A program made the position numbers and the translations under genes. This document shows, one piece after another, positions 59,840 through 64,000 of a stretch of DNA of 64,000 nucleotides. The stretch covers positions 80,666 through 144,665 of the forward strand of contig MVGU01001346.1 of assembly GCA_002005505.1 (NCBI GenBank), read 5' to 3'. The first letter of the stretch is position 1, and every line of letters begins with the position of its first letter. The DNA is from Botryococcus braunii. Its lineage: Eukaryota > Chlorophyta > Trebouxiophyceae. The notes under the pieces were generated by a model. It was not told the DNA's origin and ran no database searches. It saw nothing but the letters and a program-made list of their open reading frames with translations.

Positions 59840-61294
59840 ACCTGGGTGAAATCAGCAAAATTTCGTCCCAGAAATTACGTGAGGCTCGACAGTCAGACCA
59901 GTGGTCTTACTGGGAGCAAGCTATGAATGAGAAAAAACTCATTGGACGCTCACGACACCATGAGTATGTAGAGCGCCCATGGGGCAAGAAGGTCATTCCA
60001 GTGCACTGGATCTATTCTGCCAAAGTTGATAATTTTGCAATGTCCTTAGATTCAAAGCACGCCTGGTAGCCCAAGGATGTCGTTAAATTCCTGGAGTAGA
60101 TGTCGATGAAGTATTTGCTCCCACTAGTACTTTGCTGCAAGACGTGTAATTCTGAGCGTGGCTGCCTAAGGGATTATGAAATCCATCAAGTCGACATCAA
60201 GACGGCATTCTTGAATAGAGACTTAGAAGAGGAGGTTTACGTAACACAGCCTCCTGGGTTGAGAATGGTGATCCCCGCGTCGTTTGCAAGCTCAACAAAG
60301 CCCTTTATGGGTTGAAGCAATCCCCTCGTGCATGGCACAAGAAGCTGGATGCTGAGATGTGCGCACTGGGCTTTGTTGCTTGTAAAAGCGATGCTGGTGT
60401 ATATGTGAGGAAGAGAGCAGGAGAGAAGCCCCTGTTTATTCTTGTGTATGTGGATGATCTACTCATCATATGTAAAGATCTCAGCCTAGTGGAGTGGTTC
60501 AAGGAGGTCCTAAAGAGCAAGTTCACCATCCATGATCTAGGTGAGGTCAAAGATTTTTGGGTGCCAAGTCCGTGTAACCGACAGGATAGGCAAGTTTCTA
60601 TCAGCTGCATCCCAAAGATTGAGGCTCTGCTAGATAAGTTCGGGTGAGCGATGGCGAAGAGTAGTGGACACTCCATCAAAAGGGATTCGTTCCTACTCGG
60701 ATGCCTTCGTAGAGGATGAGCGTGATGGTTCGGGTGCTGGGGTCCCTAGTCCAGCATAGTATTGTGACTATTGGTCACTGTGATATAGCCAATACAACGA
60801 CTGATATTGCACAAGCTGTGGCTTGCGATCCAGGATGGACTGGAGGGTTATGTAGATGCCGATTTGCGGTGACAATAGTAGATTCTACTTCTGGGTATGT
60901 ATTTTATGTCTTTGGCGGTGCTGTGTCATGGACCAGCAAGAAGCAAAACTCTGTGGCTACTCAACTGTTGAGGCAGAGTTCATGCTTCTAGCCTTGCCAT
61001 AAGGAGGCCAACTGGCTGAGGTCCTTCTTGGAGGAGATTGGAGAGCCGCTGGAATGTTAAGATTTCATTGACAACCAAGGGTGCATCAACAATCTTAGAA
61101 ACCCTGTGAACTCTAAGTTCACAAAGCATATGCAGTGCATTCACTACGCACGTGAGCAATTAAGCTGTGCCAAGTTGATATCCAATATGTGGAGTCAGCT
61201 AAGAACGTGCAGATGTGATGACCAAGCCACTGGTTGGTCCGTGTTCAGGAAACATGTCGATGCTCTAGGTCTACTCACTCTGTATCAAGAGTGA
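59840..61294 (+). pseudogene. Copia-3 RT and RNase H, frameshifted
   Basis: RT starts ARQSDQWSYWEQAMNE (59887), VIPVHWIYSAKVDN (59994), QVDIKTAFLNRDLEEEVYV (60188), YGLKQSPRAWHKKL (60310), catalytic FILVYVDDLLIICK (60430-60475) and KFTIHDLGEVKDF. RNase H remains as YVDADLR near 60850, STSGYVFYVFGGAVSWTSKKQNSVAT and the end block NPVNSKFTKHMQCIHYAREQ. Many frame changes and a deletion around 60650-60850. Confidence 0.8.
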
Positions 61295-61307
61295 AGACAA
61301 GGGGAAG

Positions 61308-61910
61308 TGTTACATTTTGTGACATAGTGAGATGCCTTCCTCTGACAGACTGAACTCGTAAAGAAGATGGATAAAAAAAGAACTTATAACAATGGTTAAA
61401 CACAAGTCATGTAAATGTGTGTGTATTTGCAGTGGTAGATCAAAGCGGGTATTCAGAACAAGCATGGAGTCAATGTCATTGCTAGCATATCAATGACTGT
61501 ACATGTTGAAGACAGCAAGTGTGTTCGTTGGCGAAGCCGCCATAGAACGGCCCAGCCAACTAGCAACTGTCACTCCTCGCTCTGCTTGCAGGTAGGCCGA
61601 TTGCCTAGTGACATGTTAAGACATGCATGGACAAGTTACTTGCTTGCTATAACTTAATGTTGACACGTATCTTCATGGTTCGGGTGTATACCTATGAGTG
61701 AAGATCAGGGGACAAGTATCATGCAGATATTTGTTAGCGCATGCAGGATTTATGTTATGGAGGTCAATTGCGTTAGCATAAGAAGACTCTCAAGTAACAT
61801 CTAGACTTCACTATCAGTTAAGAGCAGGTTTCTGCCAGCCGCATAAGAACTCACAACTAAACTGATCACCCTCCGGCTGCAGGCCAACCAAAACCAATAA
61901 GAAAAAGATC
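61308..61910 (+). repeat. Copia-3 3' LTR, diverged
   Basis: Begins TGTTACATTTTGTGACATAG after the purine tract. It aligns with the uninterrupted parts of the 5' LTR but with many single-base losses, so the element is old. The right end (about 61910) is uncertain. Confidence 0.8.
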
Positions 61911-62608
61911 AAGTCATATTGTTTTAACTGTTCTCATATGCGTGATCCTAATCTGGTGGTACCAGAGCAGATCAAGCATGGAAAACACAACTCATGCTGT
62001 GTGGCAAGAGAGAGAGAGAGACGAGCCCAGTCAGGTTAGAGCATCAGCGGAATCTGTTACAAGCCGGTCAGCACCGGAACTTCCTTCGACGCCAAGACGC
62101 GTGCCACTTTCCAGAGCCTTCATTTCAGGACCGGCAGCTTCCTGCCTGAAATCCTGGCATTGACCTGCAGCTTCCTGCCGTTACAACTTCCCCTCCCCTA
62201 CATGGGAGCGTCCTCGCTCACATCAGAGCAGTCATCACGAGCAAGACTCTATAAGGTAAGAGTTCCACAAGCAGTGTACATGCCGTCTACACTCAAGCAA
62301 CATATTTTTTTTTACACACATAGCTTTGGCGACAAGTTTGTTGAGCCTCCAATGGTGAGGTACGCCAGGGTACGTCAGTGAGCTTTGTTCATCATCATTC
62401 ATTGCTTGAAATTGTCATGGCGGGCTTCAAAGTGGATCGATGATCTACACTTAACATCATGCGCGCGTATACAGCTCACCGTACTGAACTTCCCACTTGT
62501 ATAACGGGGTGACACGCGGGGAGCAACTAAGCCCTTCTCCCTCCCCCCGGCGGGCAGCAATGCTGTACCCGCAACAAACAAGTGAAGGAAAAGATCGCCT
62601 CTCCGTGT
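61911..62608 (-). other. Probable 3' LTR and UTR of Gypsy-4, plus unassigned sequence
   Basis: On the minus strand a purine tract (CGGGGGGAGGGAGAAGGGC, 62531-62549) follows the Gypsy-4 stop, and TGTCACCCCGTTATACAAG (about 62496-62514) could be an LTR start. On the plus strand TGGTACCAGAGCAG at 61958 resembles a tRNA-Met type PBS, which would belong to another element. Boundaries cannot be set without a second LTR. Confidence 0.4.
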
Positions 62609-62845
62609 CTAATTCCGCCTCTTCTTAGGCGCAGTATTCGTAGTTGCTGAGGCATGCGCATTACTTCGGTTCGTAGTACCGTTGCCTGCAGCCGCGACAC
62701 CATTCGTGCGCTTCCTTGTTCCCACCTTCTTATTGAGAGCGCGACCAGCCCAGTACTCCTGGACAACCTCTTGGGCATGTTCTATTAATCCTGCTTCTGG
62801 TTCCCATGAGTTACGCTCAGGCCCGTAGCCTTTCCATTTTACCAA
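62609..62845 (-). pseudogene. Gypsy-4 chromodomain
   Basis: Encodes KWKGYGPERNSWEPEAGLIEHAQ, the core of a chromodomain, followed by a basic Asn/Thr-rich tail ending KKRRN. It is separated from the integrase part by a frame change at about 62860. The chromodomain would target insertion to marked histones. Confidence 0.8.
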
Positions 62846-62893
62846 ATATTCTTTCTTCGGCGCATGGTGCGCAGCCGTCTTCTCTCAAATGCA

Positions 62894-64000
62894 TCAAATG
62901 CACTCCACCTCGTATTCCCAATCACCATCAATCCAATCTGGCGGAGGTGAGGGAGCCACGTTGACACCCTTATGATATGGCTTCAACAGCGACACATGAA
63001 ACACATTGTGAATGGTGTACTCATCAGGCAACTCCAGCCTATATGCAACAGCGCCAATCCAGCCAAATCTTGAATGGCCCAATGAAACGAGGCAAAAACT
63101 TCTTGGTGCAGGATGCTTCCACGAATATCTTAGTGGACAGGAGTACTTCTTGCCAACTTCATACTCACATGTCTGCGCCCCTGGTAGCATAAGTGCGCTG
63201 CCTATCTTGTGCCTCAATCAGGTTGCGCTTCGCTAACGCGAGATCATCATGCAACTTATAGCAAATCTTTAGCCGACGAAAAGTGGTCCCAGAAATCACT
63301 GCAAACGCTCAATAGGACCTCCCCATACACCAACCGGAATGGGAGTTGTGCGAACGGATTCTTGATAAGCATTGTTATAAGCGAATTGTGCGGCTGGCAC
63401 ATGCACATCCCAATCATGTTGTGTAGGACTAACATAATGCCGCAACATGTCTTCCACAATGCGATTCACACGCTCAGTTTGGCCATCAGTCTGTGGATGA
63501 TAAGCCGTTGAAAAGACAGACCTCGTCCCAAATTTTAAACAACGCTTTAGTGAAGGCACTCGTGAACACCGTTCCGCGATCAGTCAACACCTCTTTAGGC
63601 ATACCGTGCAGCTTAAACACACGATCCACAAACACATCAGCAAGACCTTCAGCAGACAGCTGATCAGTTGTTGGGATGAAATGCGCATATTTAGACAGTC
63701 TGTCCACAACCACAAGGATAGCATCATTCCCGTTCACCGTTTTGGGTAAGTCAGTAATAAAATCCATGGAGATGCTTCCCACCTTCGTGAAGGAATGGTA
63801 GAGGCTGCAGCAGACCAGCTGGCAGTGAGGTATCCACCTTGGTCGCTGGCACGCATCGCAAACGCGAAGAAAATCTCAACACCTTCCCCAGCTTCGGCCA
63901 CCAAAAATACCGTTGTATTCTCAACATTTAGTCCGGCCCACATGGCCTGCCTGTGGCACCATGGTCTTGAGAATGGCTTCTTTGAGCTCTTATTTACCAT
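62894..64000 (-). pseudogene. Gypsy-4 integrase, 3' part of pol, runs off the window
   Basis: In several frames: GVEIFFAFAMRASDQGG-type damaged zinc-site region at the right edge, SMDFITDLPKTVNGND (first Asp), LTDRGTVFTSAF (second Asp), frame break near 63540, HPQTDGQTERVNRIVEDML (Glu), AAQFAYNNAYQESV, break near 63250, then RFGWIGAVAYRLELPDEYTIHNVFHVSLLKPY (integrase C-terminal fold). It is a chromovirus distinct from Gypsy-1 in sequence. The frameshifts make it non-functional; the rest lies beyond 64000. Confidence 0.85.

Larger units (their letters stand above)
54222..61910 (+). mobile_element. Copia-3: decayed copia with insertions in its 5' LTR
   Basis: Plus-strand element of the Copia-1/2 type: TGTTACATTTT LTR start, half-tRNA PBS, gag, PR, IN, RT, RNase H, purine tract GAAGACAAGGGGAAG, 3' LTR. 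Every coding region has frameshifts. The 5' LTR is swollen to 2.65 kb by two later insertions. Right flank and left flank (Gypsy-2) do not match, and no target duplication was found. The right end is approximate. Confidence 0.85.

Noticed and set aside
61955..61975. TGGTACCAGAGCAG as a primer-binding site of another LTR element
   Set aside because: It resembles a tRNA-Met type PBS and is followed by a short gag-like ORF, but no LTR end or partner LTR could be seen, so it is mentioned only as a possibility.
1..64000. Host genes with introns
   Set aside because: Every long ORF with recognisable motifs belongs to a retroelement; remaining ORFs are short and unsupported, so no host gene was called.

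Overview
This is a nuclear window from a eukaryote, made almost wholly of retrotransposons nested inside one another. I could support no ordinary host gene, rRNA, tRNA or CRISPR array. Several features point to the green lineage (a green alga or early-diverging plant): copia elements primed by the anticodon arm of initiator tRNA-Met, as described for Osser of Volvox; chromodomain Ty3/gypsy elements; and a Penelope-like element (PLE) with an N-terminal GIY-YIG domain, a layout described from green algae and some animals. The species cannot be named from the sequence.

Layout. 1-20403: a scrambled cluster of one copia family (Copia-1), with several LTRs, copies on both strands and signs of an inversion. 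A complete chromodomain gypsy element (Gypsy-1, 2851-9184) sits inside the minus-strand copy, with identical-looking 261-bp LTRs and a 5-bp target duplication. 20404-27726: a full-length but frameshifted copia (Copia-2) with an extra 174-codon ORF ahead of gag. 27727-31491: a 5'-truncated gypsy (Gypsy-3) whose polyprotein carries a PHD zinc finger between RNase H and integrase. 31492-33393: probable LTR/UTR of Gypsy-3, two unrecognised ORFs and a candidate 1-kb insertion. 33394-39954: a minus-strand copia (Copia-4) with a long Gly/Pro-rich, collagen-like N-terminal Gag region. 39955-42721: mostly non-coding. 42750-50953: a Penelope-like element with an intact 950-codon ORF, 1.15-kb pseudo-LTRs and a 13-bp target duplication, inserted in the LTR of Gypsy-2. 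50954-54221: remainder of Gypsy-2, a decayed relative of Gypsy-1. 54222-about 61910: a heavily decayed copia (Copia-3) whose 5' LTR holds a solo LTR of another family and a non-LTR retrotransposon fragment. 61911-64000: 3' end of a fourth gypsy (Gypsy-4) running off the window.

How the pieces work. Each LTR element encodes Gag (particle), aspartic protease, reverse transcriptase/RNase H and integrase, in copia order (PR-IN-RT-RH) or gypsy order (PR-RT-RH-IN), with LTRs, a primer-binding site and a polypurine tract. Gypsy-1 and the PLE look structurally intact, and Copia-4 nearly so. Copia-1, Copia-2, Copia-3, Gypsy-2 and Gypsy-4 carry stops, frameshifts or deletions. Most interesting for follow-up: the PLE, the PHD-finger gypsy, the extended half-tRNA primer sites with a U5-PBS hairpin, and the internal duplication shared by the LTRs of three copia families.
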